NCBI GenBank assembly: GCA_900318115.1
Contig: ONJJ01000003.1
Span: 62,001-126,000 of the forward strand
Reading direction: 5' to 3'
Origin: an uncultured Prevotellaceae bacterium
Lineage (GTDB): Bacteria > Bacteroidota > Bacteroidia > Bacteroidales > Bacteroidaceae
Length of the DNA stretch: 64,000 nt
Shown one piece after another: positions 7,865 through 17,384 of the stretch. The notes beneath the pieces were generated by a model, which saw only the letters and a list, made by a program, of their open reading frames with translations, was not told where the DNA came from and did no database searches. A program made the position numbers and the translations under genes. The first letter of the stretch is position 1. Every line of letters starts with the position of its first letter.

Positions 7865-9616
7865 ATGTTCCGCTTCGAGAATCCCATATACCTCTACGCC
7901 TTGGCGATCATTCCCCTGCTCGCCCTGCTGCACTATGGAACCAACATCCTTCGCAGTCGCCGCCTACGCAAGTACGGCGACCCCGAGCTCCTGAAACCCC
8001 TCATGCCTGACGTCTCACGCTGGCGCCCGGAAGTCAAGTTCTGGCTTCTGAACCTCGCACTGGCCATGATGATTGTCTGCCTTGCGCGTCCGCAGTACGG
8101 CACGAAGATCGACACGCGCACCCGCAAGGGTATCGAGGCCATCATCGCCCTCGACGTCTCCAACTCGATGCTCGCCGAGGATGTCACTCCCAGCCGTCTG
8201 GCCAAGTCCAAGATGCTCATCAGCAACCTCGTGGACAATATGGTCGATGACAAGGTCGGTCTCATCGTTTTCGCAGGAGAGGCTTACACGCAGTTGCCCA
8301 TCACCTCCGACTACGTCTCGGCCAAGATGTTCCTCGACAACATCTCGCCCGCCATGATTTCCGTACAGGGAACAGACGTCGCGCGTGCCATCCAGCTCGC
8401 CACCCACAGCTTCACACAGCAGGATGGGGTAGGGCGCGCTATCTTTGTCATCACCGATGGCGAGGACAATGAGGGAGGTGCCGTAGAAGCAGCCAAGGAA
8501 GCCCAGAAGAAAGGCATGAACGTCTATGTCCTTGGCGTCGGTTCGCCCGAAGGCAGCCCCATCCCTGTTCCGGGTTCCAACGGTTACATCACCGACAACT
8601 CCGGCAACACCGTCGTCTCCAAGCTCAACGAGGATATGTGTCGTGAGATTGCTCAGGCTGGCGGCGGGGCTTACATCTACGTTGACAACAGTTCCTCCGC
8701 ACAAGCCGCCCTGCAGCGTCATGTAGATAAGCTCGCCAAAGCCGAAATGGAATCTGTGCTCTACAGCGAGTACGACGAGCACTTCCGTGACTTCGCATGG
8801 GCAGCACTCGTACTGCTCATCATTGATATCTTCATTCTTGCCCGTATGAACCACATCCTCAGCCGCTTCTCGCTCTTCCGCGTGAGCGACAAAGCGGCAG
8901 CCATCCTCCTCTTCTTCCTCCTCTCTGCCGTGGTGCCCTCACTCTTCAGTGAAATCAGCCCCCTGCGTGCCCAGCAGAAGAACGACCGCTACTTCGTCCG
9001 CCACGGCAACCGCCTCTATCGGGACAGCTTATTTGCCAAAGCGCAGGTAGATTACCAGAAGGCCATCGAGAAAGATGCCTCCAACCCCACCGCCCACTAC
9101 AACCTCGGCAACGCTTTCCTCTCGCAAGGTCAGCCGCAGGAAGCAATGAAGAACTACGAGAGTGCCATCCGTCTGGAGAAGGACCCGCAACGCAAGGCGC
9201 AAGCCTATCACAACGCGGGCGTTATCTTTCAGAGTCAGAAGCAGTTCCAAGAGGCCATCGAGTGCTACAAAAATGCCCTTCGCCAAAACCCCAAGGACGA
9301 TGAGACGCGCTACAACCTCGCGCTCTGCCAGCACCAACTGAAGAACCAGCCCCAGCAGAATCAGCAGAACAAGGATGACCAGCAAGGGCAGGACGACCAG
9401 AAGAAAGAAGAACAGCAGCAGCAACAGCAGCAACAACAACAACAGAAAAAGCAGGACGAACAGCAGCAGCAACAACAGCAGCAACAGCCTAAAATGTCCC
9501 GCGAAAATGCTGAACAGCTCCTGCAGGCTGCTCAGCAAGAAGAGAAACAAACGCAGGACAAGGTCAACAAAGCCCAGCAGAAGCCCCAGCGTCGTCAACT
9601 TCAGAAGCAATGGTAG
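7865..9616 (+). CDS. BatB-BatC fusion: von Willebrand A membrane protein joined to a TPR protein
   Basis: 583 residues from the ATG at 7865, which gives the BatB N-terminus MFRFENPIYLYALAIIPLLA. Residues about 1-330 are BatB: a span at 60-74, metal site DVSNS at 97-101, ITDGEDNEGG, and a third span (WAALVLLIIDIFILA). Without a stop the frame runs on through a second hydrophobic segment (AAAILLFFLLSAVVPSLFS, like a leftover BatC signal peptide) into TPR repeats (NPTAHYNLGNAFLSQGQPQE and YHNAGVIFQSQKQFQEAIEC) and a Gln-rich tail with long polyglutamine runs. These two parts are normally separate genes. An in-frame ATG at 8846 could still give a separate BatC. The fusion would fix the TPR part to the membrane. 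Confidence 0.9.
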   Translation: MFRFENPIYLYALAIIPLLALLHYGTNILRSRRLRKYGDPELLKPLMPDVSRWRPEVKFWLLNLALAMMIVCLARPQYGTKIDTRTRKGIEAIIALDVSNSMLAEDVTPSRLAKSKMLISNLVDNMVDDKVGLIVFAGEAYTQLPITSDYVSAKMFLDNISPAMISVQGTDVARAIQLATHSFTQQDGVGRAIFVITDGEDNEGGAVEAAKEAQKKGMNVYVLGVGSPEGSPIPVPGSNGYITDNSGNTVVSKLNEDMCREIAQAGGGAYIYVDNSSSAQAALQRHVDKLAKAEMESVLYSEYDEHFRDFAWAALVLLIIDIFILARMNHILSRFSLFRVSDKAAAILLFFLLSAVVPSLFSEISPLRAQQKNDRYFVRHGNRLYRDSLFAKAQVDYQKAIEKDASNPTAHYNLGNAFLSQGQPQEAMKNYESAIRLEKDPQRKAQAYHNAGVIFQSQKQFQEAIECYKNALRQNPKDDETRYNLALCQHQLKNQPQQNQQNKDDQQGQDDQKKEEQQQQQQQQQQQKKQDEQQQQQQQQQPKMSRENAEQLLQAAQQEEKQTQDKVNKAQQKPQRRQLQKQW

Positions 9617-9703
9617 CCACTCGCCCCAGCTCATGACACTTCAAACAGAAAGCTAATGATGGCCCAACCCAAATTAACCATCCGGTCAAACAAACATATC
9701 AGT

Positions 9704-11557
9704 ATGAAAAGACTTTCAGTTCTATTTTCATTCCTTTTATTCCTTCTGCCCGCCTGGGCCCAGGTGCGCGTCACTGTTCAGGCACCTTCCGACGTCGTCG
9801 AGGGCGACCGCTTCCGCGTGTCCTATGTAGTGAACACCCAGGACGTCGATAACTTTAACGTTGATAAGTGGGAGGGCCTTGTAGAGCTCTTTGGCCCCAG
9901 CCAGAGCCGTTCCTCCAGTTTCTCGATGGTCAACGGCAAGACCACTTCCTCCAGCACCATCACGTTCACCTACACGGTGACAACGGAGAAGGCCGGCACC
10001 TTCCACATTCCCGCAGCCACCGTCGTCAGCGGAGGAAAGACCTATAAATCCAACTCCCCGACCATCAACGTCCTGCCCGGCGGCAGCGGCGCTTCTGCCG
10101 GCTCCGGCCAGGGACAGCAGGGTGGGGGACAGACCCACCAGAATCAGGCAGACCGGATGCACACCCAAAACGTTGGCGACCGCATCACGAACAAAGACCT
10201 CTTCATCGCCGTCACCGCCTCCAAGAAGCGCGTCTTTGAGCAGGAAGCGGTGCTCCTGACTTATAAACTCTACACCCTCGTGAATATCAGCACTCTCGAG
10301 GGCAAAATGCCCGAACTCGACGGGTTCCACGTCCAAGAAATCAACCGCCAGCGCCAGCCGGAACTGAAGATGGAGCACTACAACGGCCGCAACTATGGCA
10401 CCGTCGTTTGGTCGCAGTATGTCGTCTTCCCCCAGCAGACGGGCACCCTCAAGATTCCGGAAATCAAGTACGAAGCCACTGTCGTTCAGCAAAACCGCAG
10501 CCTCGATCCGTTCGATGCTTTCTTCGGCGGCGGCTCGATGATGCAGGAAGTCCGAAAGACCGTCATGGCTCCTGCCGTAACCCTGCAGGTCGATGCTCTC
10601 CCAACCCCGAAGCCGGCCAACTTCTCCGGCGCCGTGGGAAAGTTCAGCATTGCCTCTTCCCTGACGCCACAGCAGCTGAAGGCCAACGATGCCACCACAC
10701 TCCGCCTAACTGTCACCGGTACAGGCAATATGAAACTCATGAAGGCTCCCACCGTGCCTTGGCCCAAAGATTTCGAGAGTTACGACCCCAAGACCGAGGA
10801 CAAGACCGCCATCGGTGCCTCGGGTTCCTCCGGCAGTGTGCTCTATGACTTCATCGCCGTCCCGCGCCACCAGGGTAAGTTCGAACTGCCTCCCGTGGAG
10901 TTCTGCTACTTCGACCCCGACGCCCGCGAGTACAAGACCGTTTCCACCGCCGCCTACACCATCGATGTCGCGAAGGGCAAGGGTGGCTCCAGTTCCTCTT
11001 CTTCTTTGATGTCCAAAGAGGAAATCGAGCTCCTGAACAGTGATATCCATTACATCAAGACAGGCGAACCCACCTATCTCACCGCTGATTCGGCCCTCTT
11101 TGGTTCCAACCGCTATTGGCTCACTTATGGAGTGGCCATCGTCCTCTTCGGTATCCTGATGTATGCCTTCCGTCGTCGTGCCGTGGCTAACGCCGACCTC
11201 GTCCGCCGTCGTGGTCGTGGTGCCAGCAAGGTAGCCACCAAGCGCCTCAAGACGGCTCGCAAACTGATGAACGACAACAATGCCACCGCCTTCTACGAGG
11301 AGACGATGAAAGCACTTTGGGGCTATGTGGGCGACAAGCTGAATATTCCCGTCAGCGAGCTCTCAAAGGAGAACGTCCGCGAGAAACTCACCGCCCGTCA
11401 GATTCCCGACACCCTCATCGACCAGTTCCTGCACACCTTGGATGATTGCGAGTTTGCCCGTTTCGCCCCCGGCGACCCTGCCGACACCATGGACAAGATT
11501 TATTCCTCCGCCGAGGAAGTCATCAACAAGATGGAATCTGAGCTCAAGCACAAGTAA
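9704..11557 (+). CDS. batD: BatD, oxygen-tolerance family membrane protein
   Basis: 617 residues using the ATG at 9704, which opens a clear signal peptide (MKRLSVLFSFLLFLLPAWAQ); the earlier in-frame ATGs at 9656/9659 only add a polar extension. The exported part is beta-rich, with BatD family features such as FRVSYVVNTQDVDNF and repeats of a FTYTVTTEKAGTFHIPA-type strand pattern. A single span near residue 500 (YWLTYGVAIVLFGILMYAF) precedes a cytoplasmic tail with basic and helical segments. It lies between batBC and batE and is probably part of the same envelope complex. Confidence 0.92.
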   Translation: MKRLSVLFSFLLFLLPAWAQVRVTVQAPSDVVEGDRFRVSYVVNTQDVDNFNVDKWEGLVELFGPSQSRSSSFSMVNGKTTSSSTITFTYTVTTEKAGTFHIPAATVVSGGKTYKSNSPTINVLPGGSGASAGSGQGQQGGGQTHQNQADRMHTQNVGDRITNKDLFIAVTASKKRVFEQEAVLLTYKLYTLVNISTLEGKMPELDGFHVQEINRQRQPELKMEHYNGRNYGTVVWSQYVVFPQQTGTLKIPEIKYEATVVQQNRSLDPFDAFFGGGSMMQEVRKTVMAPAVTLQVDALPTPKPANFSGAVGKFSIASSLTPQQLKANDATTLRLTVTGTGNMKLMKAPTVPWPKDFESYDPKTEDKTAIGASGSSGSVLYDFIAVPRHQGKFELPPVEFCYFDPDAREYKTVSTAAYTIDVAKGKGGSSSSSSLMSKEEIELLNSDIHYIKTGEPTYLTADSALFGSNRYWLTYGVAIVLFGILMYAFRRRAVANADLVRRRGRGASKVATKRLKTARKLMNDNNATAFYEETMKALWGYVGDKLNIPVSELSKENVREKLTARQIPDTLIDQFLHTLDDCEFARFAPGDPADTMDKIYSSAEEVINKMESELKHK

Positions 11558-11598
11558 CAGAGCTCAAGCGCAAATAACTATATCATATTCATACTAAG

Positions 11599-12489
11599 AT
11601 GAAACATCTCCTCACATACCTCGCAGCCCTGCTGCTCTCTTTCCCTGCTTTGGCGCAGGACGATTCCCTCGTCTCTATGACCGTGCCCTCGCAGTCCCCA
11701 TCTATGACCCCTGTTTCCGGCGGTTCGTCCGCCGGAGTTCCCTCTTCCGCGGCCTCCCTCTCTGCCTCTTCTTCCTCCCCCTCCGTCTCTCTCCCTCAAG
11801 TCTCCAAATCCGAGGCCGACTCGGCCTATGCCCACGAGGACTTCCTCACCGCCGCCCTACTCTATCAGCAGCTCCTGGACTCCTGCGGCGGCAGTGCCCA
11901 ACTCTACTACAACCTCGGCAACAGCTACTATCGTCAGGACTCCATCGCCCGCGCCATCCTCTGTTATGAGCGCGCCCGTCTCCTCGATCCCTCCGATGAC
12001 GATATCCGCTTCAACCTTGAAATGGCACGCGCCAAGACCGTGGACCGCGTTATGCCTGCCAGCGAGATGTTCTTCGTCTCCCTCTTCCACCGCATGGTTC
12101 TCTCTTTGAGTCTTCAGACCTGGGCTTGGCTGGGCCTGCTCTCCTTCCTGCTGATGCTCTCTGCCATCGCTGCCTATTTCTTCCTGCCAACCCTGACGGG
12201 TAAGAAACTCGGCTTCACCATCGCCGTCATCTCCCTCCTCATCTGCCTCTTCGCCAACATCGCCGCCTACCAGCAGCTCCATCAGTTGGAGAACCGCAGC
12301 AGCGCTGTCATCATGACCTCCTCCGCTGTCGTCAAGAGCACCCCCAGCCCCTCCGGCACCGACCTCTTCATCCTCCATGAAGGCACCCGTGTGGAAATCG
12401 AGGACGACACCATGAACGAATGGGTAGAAATCCGCATGAGCGACGGCAAAGAAGGCTGGCTCCAGCGCTCCGAAATAGAAATCATTTAG
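11599..12489 (+). CDS. batE: BatE, TPR and SH3-like membrane protein
   Basis: 296 residues. The signal peptide MKHLLTYLAALLLSFPALAQ is followed by an unusual Ser/Pro-rich stretch (residues about 23-70), then two TPR units (TAALLYQQLLD and AQLYYNLGNSYYRQDSIARA), two membrane spans (about 172-220) and a C-terminal SH3-like domain (LHEGTRVEIEDDTMNEWVEI, then GWLQRSEIEII). This is the BatE layout. The Ser/Pro stretch is encoded by polypyrimidine DNA and holds a perfect hairpin CCGGCGG-TTCGT-CCGCCGG (11717-11735), so it may have grown by the same process as the rimO insertions. Confidence 0.92.
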   Translation: MKHLLTYLAALLLSFPALAQDDSLVSMTVPSQSPSMTPVSGGSSAGVPSSAASLSASSSSPSVSLPQVSKSEADSAYAHEDFLTAALLYQQLLDSCGGSAQLYYNLGNSYYRQDSIARAILCYERARLLDPSDDDIRFNLEMARAKTVDRVMPASEMFFVSLFHRMVLSLSLQTWAWLGLLSFLLMLSAIAAYFFLPTLTGKKLGFTIAVISLLICLFANIAAYQQLHQLENRSSAVIMTSSAVVKSTPSPSGTDLFILHEGTRVEIEDDTMNEWVEIRMSDGKEGWLQRSEIEII

Positions 12490-12497
12490 TTCAGTGT

Positions 12498-12520
12498 GCT
12501 CGGCGGTTTTCCCGCCGAGC
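12498..12520 (+). repeat. Perfect GC-rich hairpin between batE and the PAP2 gene
   Basis: GCTCGGCGG-TTTTC-CCGCCGAGC, a 9-base-pair stem just after the batE stop, followed by CCCCCTTAAGC rather than a T-run. The stretch GTGTGCTCGGCGG here recurs inside ileS near 16089 and, with changes, near 13186. It may attenuate or stabilise the transcript between batE and the next gene. Confidence 0.7.
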
Positions 12521-12539
12521 CCCCTTAAGCAATCCCCCC

Positions 12540-13298
12540 TTGCTCGACCAAATCATTCATACCGATCAACAGCTCCTCCTCGCCCTCAACGGCAGCGATT
12601 CCCCCTGGCTGGACAGCGTGATGCTCACCATCACCTCCACCTCCACTTGGCTCCCCCTCATCTTCGCCCTCCTCTACGTCCTCTTGAGAAACCGCCCCTG
12701 GCGCGAGGTGCTCTTGTTCGTCGCCTGTCTGGCGCTCGTCATCCTCATCACCGACCGTTTTTCCAGCGGGTTCTGCAAGCCCTTCTTCCACCGCTTCCGC
12801 CCCTCCCACGAGCCCGCCCTCGAAGGTCTTGTGGACCTCGTGGGCAACAAGCGCGGTGGCCTCTATGGCTTCATCTCCTCTCATGCAGCCAACACCTTCG
12901 GCGCCGGAGCTTTCATCTCCCTTTATTTTCGCCGACGCCCCGTCACCTTCACCGTGTTCCTCTGGGCCGCCCTCTGCAGTTATTCCCGTATTTATCTGGG
13001 CCTTCATTATCCGGGCGACATCCTCTGCGGCGCCCTCTTCGGCCTTCTTGTCGGCTCCCTCGTCAGCATTCTTTTCTCCTTCCTCCTCCGACGCTGCCCA
13101 TTTTTCTCCGTTTCCTCTTCTGCCCCCTCCTCTTCCTTTTCCACCTCTTCTTCCTCTCTCTCTCCCTCTTCCTCAAATTCCCATCGTGTGCTCTGCGGCT
13201 TTCCCTCAGAAGTTCCCGACTCCCTCTCAAATCCCCTTCTTATCCCCGCTACTTTCGTCATCTCGTTGCTTTTTGCGGCTCTTTATGCCCTTCTTTAG
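12540..13298 (+). CDS. PAP2-family phosphatase, membrane-bound (TTG start)
   Basis: 252 residues of a type 2 phosphatidic acid phosphatase family protein, probably acting on lipid phosphates or undecaprenyl diphosphate at the outer face of the inner membrane. The three catalytic motifs are present: KPFFHRFRPSHEP, SSHAANTFG and SRIYLGLHYPGD. Five or six hydrophobic spans are seen. The TTG at 12540 gives the family-like start (LLDQIIHTDQQLLLALNGS); an ATG at 12420 would overlap batE by 70 bases and add a non-conserved Arg-rich stretch. Residues after the last motif contain a Ser-rich run from polypyrimidine DNA between two spans. Confidence 0.85.
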   Translation: MLDQIIHTDQQLLLALNGSDSPWLDSVMLTITSTSTWLPLIFALLYVLLRNRPWREVLLFVACLALVILITDRFSSGFCKPFFHRFRPSHEPALEGLVDLVGNKRGGLYGFISSHAANTFGAGAFISLYFRRRPVTFTVFLWAALCSYSRIYLGLHYPGDILCGALFGLLVGSLVSILFSFLLRRCPFFSVSSSAPSSSFSTSSSSLSPSSSNSHRVLCGFPSEVPDSLSNPLLIPATFVISLLFAALYALL

Positions 13299-13328
13299 GC
13301 CCTAAACGTAAGATTTTTGCCCGGAAGT

Positions 13329-13359
13329 TTTGCCCTTAACAATATAATTGTTACTTTTG
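13329..13359 (+). promoter_or_regulatory. Bacteroidetes-type promoter of ileS
   Basis: TTTG at 13329-13332, a 19-base spacer, and the -7 box TACTTTTG at 13352-13359. Spacing and sequence match the consensus exactly. Transcription would start about 65 bases before the ileS ATG. Confidence 0.8.
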
Positions 13360-13426
13360 CGCCGTTTTTTGGGATAGGTCTTGCACTTGCCCCCTCTGAA
13401 TCATACAAAAAAGACAATTATAGTAT

Positions 13427-16400
13427 ATGACAAACAAATTTCCTGAGCACGATCGCCTCAATCTGACCGAGGTGAATCATGAAGTACTGAAACTATGGGA
13501 AGAGGAGGATCTCTTCCACCGCAGCATCTCTGAGCGGGAGGGCTGTCCGTCCTTCGTCTTTTTCGAAGGACCTCCATCTGCCAACGGTCACCCCGGCATC
13601 CATCACGTCCTCGCCCGTAGCATCAAAGACACCTTCTGCCGTTTCAAGACCATGAAAGGCTTCCAGGTTCACCGAAAGGCCGGATGGGACACCCACGGAC
13701 TGCCCGTGGAACTCGGTGTCGAGAAAGAACTCGGAATCACCAAGGAAGATATCGGCAAGACCATCAGCATCGATGACTACAACCGCAAGTGCCGCCAGAA
13801 TGTGATGATGTTCACCCAGGAATGGGAAGACCTCAGCAGTCGTATGGGATACTGGGTAGATTTGGAGCATCCCTACATCACCTACGACAACAAATACATC
13901 GAAACCCTTTGGTGGCTTCTTAAGCAGCTCTACCAGAAAGGGCTCCTCTACAAGGGCTACACCATCCAGCCCTACAGCCCCGCCGCAGGAACAGGCCTCA
14001 GCAGTCACGAGCTCAACCAGCCCGGCTGCTACCGCGACGTGAAGGACACCACCGTCACCGCCCAGTTCCGCCTCCTGCCAGCCTCCGTGAAGGAGAATGC
14101 AGCCCTCAGTCGGGTGCTCGGAGACTTCGCCGAAAACGCCCTTCCTGTCTATATCCTCGCCTGGACCACCACTCCCTGGACGCTGCCTTCGAACACCGCC
14201 CTCTGCGTGGGACCCAAAATTGAGTACGTTGCCGTGAAAGGCCAGAACCCCTACACCAAGGAAGAGGCCATATACCTCCTCGCCAAGTCCCGCAAGGACG
14301 TCTATTTCCCCCAGCCGAAGGAAGAGGGCGTCGCTGTTCCCGAAATCATCGGAGAGTGCCTCGGCTCGGACCTCCTCGGCCTGCGCTACGAGCAGCTTTT
14401 CCCCTGGGTGAAGCCCTGCGCACTCGAGGACGGCAAGGTCGTGGATAAAGAGGCCGACGCCTTCCGCGTCATCCCCGGTGACTACGTGACCACTGAGGAC
14501 GGTACGGGCATCGTACACATCGCTCCGACCTTCGGCGCCGACGATGCCAAGGTGGCCAAGGACGCCGGCATCCCGTCGCTCTTCGTCATCGACCGCGCCG
14601 GCGACACGCGTCCAATGGTGGACTTCACCGGAAAGTACTTCGTCCGCGAGGATATGAATCCCGCCTTCACGGAACTCTGCGTCCGCGACTCCTACTGGCA
14701 CCACGCAGGCGACTTCGTCAAAAACGCTTATGACCCCAAATATGCAGGCCTCGACGAGAAAGCCCTCGCCAAGACCGAGGACCTCAACATCGTCCTCTGT
14801 ATGGAGATGAAGCAGGAGGGAACGGCCTTCAAGATCGAGAAGCACGTTCACAACTACCCCCACTGCTGGCGCACCGACAAGCCCATCCTCTACTATCCCC
14901 TCGACAGCTGGTTCATTCGCAGCACCGCGGCCAAGGAGCGTATGATGGAACTCAACAAGACCATCCTCTGGAAGCCCGAAAGCACCGGTACTGGACGCTT
15001 CGGCAAGTGGCTAGAGAACCTCAACGACTGGAACCTCAGCCGCAGCCGCTACTGGGGCACCCCTCTGCCCATCTGGCGCAACCGCGACACGCACGAGGAG
15101 CTGTGCATCGGCTCCGTGGAGGAACTCTACAATGAAATAGAGAAAGCCGTGCGCGCAGGTGTCATGGCCTACAACCCACTCAAGGACAAGGGCTTCGTAC
15201 CCGGCGATATGTCGCAGGAGAACTACGACCGCATCGACCTCCACCGTCCTTACGTCGATGAGATCATCCTCGTCGGCGACAGCGGCCAGCCCCTCCGCCG
15301 CGAGCTCGACCTCATCGACGTCTGGTTCGACAGCGGTGCCATGCCCTATGCCCAGATCCACTATCCCTTCGAGAACAAGGAAGCCCTCGACAAGCGCGTC
15401 GTCTATCCCGCAGATTTCATTGCCGAAGGCGTAGATCAGACCCGAGGTTGGTTCTTCACCCTTCACGCCATCGCCACCATGGTCTTCGACTCCGTGGCCT
15501 ACAAAGCCGTCATCTCCAACGGCCTCGTTCTCGACAAGAACGGTCTGAAGATGTCCAAGCGTCTGGGCAACGCAATCAACCCCTTCGACAATATCGAGAA
15601 GTTCGGTTCCGACGCCGTCCGCTGGTATATGATCACCAACTCACAGCCCTGGGATAACCTGAAGTACGACGAGGCAGGCGTGGCCGAGGTGCAGCGCTCC
15701 TTCTTCGGCAAGCTCTTCCAGACCTACAGCTTCCTCGCCATGTACGCTAATGTCGATGGGTGGCACTACGAGGAGAACGACGTGCCGATGAGCGACCGTC
15801 CCGAAATGGATCGCTGGATTCTCTCCGAGCTGAACTCCCTCATCCGCGACGTCGAAGCCTGCTACGAGGACTATGAACCTACGCGTGCCGGCCGTCTCAT
15901 CCAGACCTTTGTCTCCGACCATGTGTCGAACTGGTTCGTGCGCCTTTCGCGCGCCCGTTTCTGGGCCGGCGGCATGAGTATCGACAAACTCTCTGCCTAC
16001 CAGACCCTCTACACTTGCCTCGAGACCGTCAGCCGCCTCATGGCCCCCATCGCTCCCTTCTACTCCGACCTCCTCTACCGCGACCTGCACAGTGTGCTCG
16101 GCGGAAATACCTCCGAGGGCCACGCCACCTCCGTCCACCTCGCTCCCTTCCCCGTCGCCGACATCTCCAAGATCGACAAGGAACAGGAGTCTCGCATGGA
16201 GCTCGCCCAGCAAATCACCTCCATGGTCCACTCCCTCCGCAAGAAGGAACAGATCATCGTGCGCCAGCCTCTGGCACGCATCGCCATCCCGGCCCTCGAC
16301 GCCCAGCAGCAGCTCCGCATCGAGTCCGTCAAGCAGCTCATCCTCGATGAAGTAAACGTCAAGGCCCTGGAGTTCGTGGAGGGCGCAGGCCTGCTCACAA

Positions 16401-16921
16401 AGAAGGTGAAGTGCAACTTCCGCACCATGGGCAAGAAGTTCGGCAAGCTGATGAAGGACGTCAACGCTGCCGTCACGGCCCTCTCCCAGGAGCAGATTGC
16501 TGTCCTCGAGACCGGCCACCTGCCCCTGACACTCCCCACCGGCGACCAGATTACCGTGGACCTCGAAGACGTAGAGATCTTCTCCGAGGACATCCCCGGA
16601 TGGACGGTCGCCAACGAAGGTTCCCTCACCGTGGCCCTCGACATCACCATCACCGACGAGCTGCGCTCCGAGGGCGTGGCACGCGAACTCGTTAAGCGCA
16701 TCCAGGGACTCCGCAAGGAAAGCGGCTTCGAAATCACCGACCGAATCCGCGTACAGCTCACCCACACTCCCGAGACCGACCAAGCCGTGGCCGCCTTCGG
16801 AACTTATATCACCAAGCAGGTGCAGGCCGACGAACTCACACTCGTCGATGCACTCGCCTCTGCCACCGAGCTCGACCTCGATGGCATCAAAGTAAACATC
16901 GCTATTCACAAACAAAGTTAA
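13427..16921 (+). CDS. ileS: Isoleucyl-tRNA synthetase
   Basis: A 1164-residue class I synthetase that charges tRNA-Ile. The HIGH-type motif appears as NGHPGIHH near residue 52, and KMSKR follows NGLVLDKNGL in the Rossmann fold. The editing domain carries WTTTPWTLPSNTAL. The C-terminal anticodon-binding part ends with features of the long (about 1150 residue) type found in Bacteroidetes and eukaryotes rather than the shorter E. coli type. It starts its own transcription unit and is followed by a dksA-like gene, lspA and a DUF4296 gene, an order conserved in the group. Confidence 0.97.
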   Translation: MTNKFPEHDRLNLTEVNHEVLKLWEEEDLFHRSISEREGCPSFVFFEGPPSANGHPGIHHVLARSIKDTFCRFKTMKGFQVHRKAGWDTHGLPVELGVEKELGITKEDIGKTISIDDYNRKCRQNVMMFTQEWEDLSSRMGYWVDLEHPYITYDNKYIETLWWLLKQLYQKGLLYKGYTIQPYSPAAGTGLSSHELNQPGCYRDVKDTTVTAQFRLLPASVKENAALSRVLGDFAENALPVYILAWTTTPWTLPSNTALCVGPKIEYVAVKGQNPYTKEEAIYLLAKSRKDVYFPQPKEEGVAVPEIIGECLGSDLLGLRYEQLFPWVKPCALEDGKVVDKEADAFRVIPGDYVTTEDGTGIVHIAPTFGADDAKVAKDAGIPSLFVIDRAGDTRPMVDFTGKYFVREDMNPAFTELCVRDSYWHHAGDFVKNAYDPKYAGLDEKALAKTEDLNIVLCMEMKQEGTAFKIEKHVHNYPHCWRTDKPILYYPLDSWFIRSTAAKERMMELNKTILWKPESTGTGRFGKWLENLNDWNLSRSRYWGTPLPIWRNRDTHEELCIGSVEELYNEIEKAVRAGVMAYNPLKDKGFVPGDMSQENYDRIDLHRPYVDEIILVGDSGQPLRRELDLIDVWFDSGAMPYAQIHYPFENKEALDKRVVYPADFIAEGVDQTRGWFFTLHAIATMVFDSVAYKAVISNGLVLDKNGLKMSKRLGNAINPFDNIEKFGSDAVRWYMITNSQPWDNLKYDEAGVAEVQRSFFGKLFQTYSFLAMYANVDGWHYEENDVPMSDRPEMDRWILSELNSLIRDVEACYEDYEPTRAGRLIQTFVSDHVSNWFVRLSRARFWAGGMSIDKLSAYQTLYTCLETVSRLMAPIAPFYSDLLYRDLHSVLGGNTSEGHATSVHLAPFPVADISKIDKEQESRMELAQQITSMVHSLRKKEQIIVRQPLARIAIPALDAQQQLRIESVKQLILDEVNVKALEFVEGAGLLTKKVKCNFRTMGKKFGKLMKDVNAAVTALSQEQIAVLETGHLPLTLPTGDQITVDLEDVEIFSEDIPGWTVANEGSLTVALDITITDELRSEGVARELVKRIQGLRKESGFEITDRIRVQLTHTPETDQAVAAFGTYITKQVQADELTLVDALASATELDLDGIKVNIAIHKQS

Positions 16922-16930
16922 TCGGCAATC

Positions 16931-16972
16931 TGCCGTGCCCTCTCTCCCGCGATGGAAGTAGAGAGCACGGCA
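16931..16972 (+). other. Hairpin after ileS
   Basis: TGCCGTGC-CCTCTCT pairs with AGAGAG-CACGGCA with one unpaired base and a 14-base loop. Only a short T stretch follows (AACCTTTCCT), so it may be a weak terminator or a transcript-processing site between ileS and the dksA-like gene. Confidence 0.6.
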
Positions 16973-16987
16973 TAACCTTTCCTACCT

Positions 16988-17374
16988 ATGTCAGAAAAGA
17001 CACGCTACAGCGACGAAGAACTCGAGGAGTTCCGTCAGCTCATCGAAGAGAAACTACGTGTTGCTCAGGAAGATTACGAGCACACCATGGACGCCGTCAT
17101 GAACCGCGACAGCAACGAGGCCGACGACACAGCGCCCACCTACCACGCCCTTGAAGAGGGCAGCGAGGTGCAGTCGAAGGAACAACTCATGGCGATGGCA
17201 CAGCGCCAGCAGAAGTTCATACAAGGACTCAAGGCAGCCCTCGTCCGCATCGAGAACAAGACCTACGGCATCTGCCGCGAAACAGGAAAACTAATACCCA
17301 AGGAACGACTCCGTGCGGTTCCGCACGCTACACTCAGTATTGAAGTCAAGCAAGACAAGCATCGTCCACACTAA
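16988..17374 (+). CDS. TraR/DksA-family protein with an incomplete zinc finger
   Basis: 128 residues. The N-terminal coiled coil (LEEFRQLIEEKLRVAQEDYE) and the C-terminal motif YGICRETGKLIPKERLRAVPH are those of the DksA/TraR family, which modulates RNA polymerase through the secondary channel together with ppGpp. Only one of the four zinc-binding cysteines (GIC) is kept, so this is a zinc-independent form, as in many Bacteroidetes. The motif DTAPTYHALEEGSE lies at the coiled-coil tip region. It sits between ileS and lspA. Confidence 0.88.
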   Translation: MSEKTRYSDEELEEFRQLIEEKLRVAQEDYEHTMDAVMNRDSNEADDTAPTYHALEEGSEVQSKEQLMAMAQRQQKFIQGLKAALVRIENKTYGICRETGKLIPKERLRAVPHATLSIEVKQDKHRPH

Positions 17375-17384
17375 GAACAACTAC

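Noticed and set aside
9029..9634. Leucine-only frame on the minus strand
   Set aside because: Complement of the polyglutamine codons of batBC.
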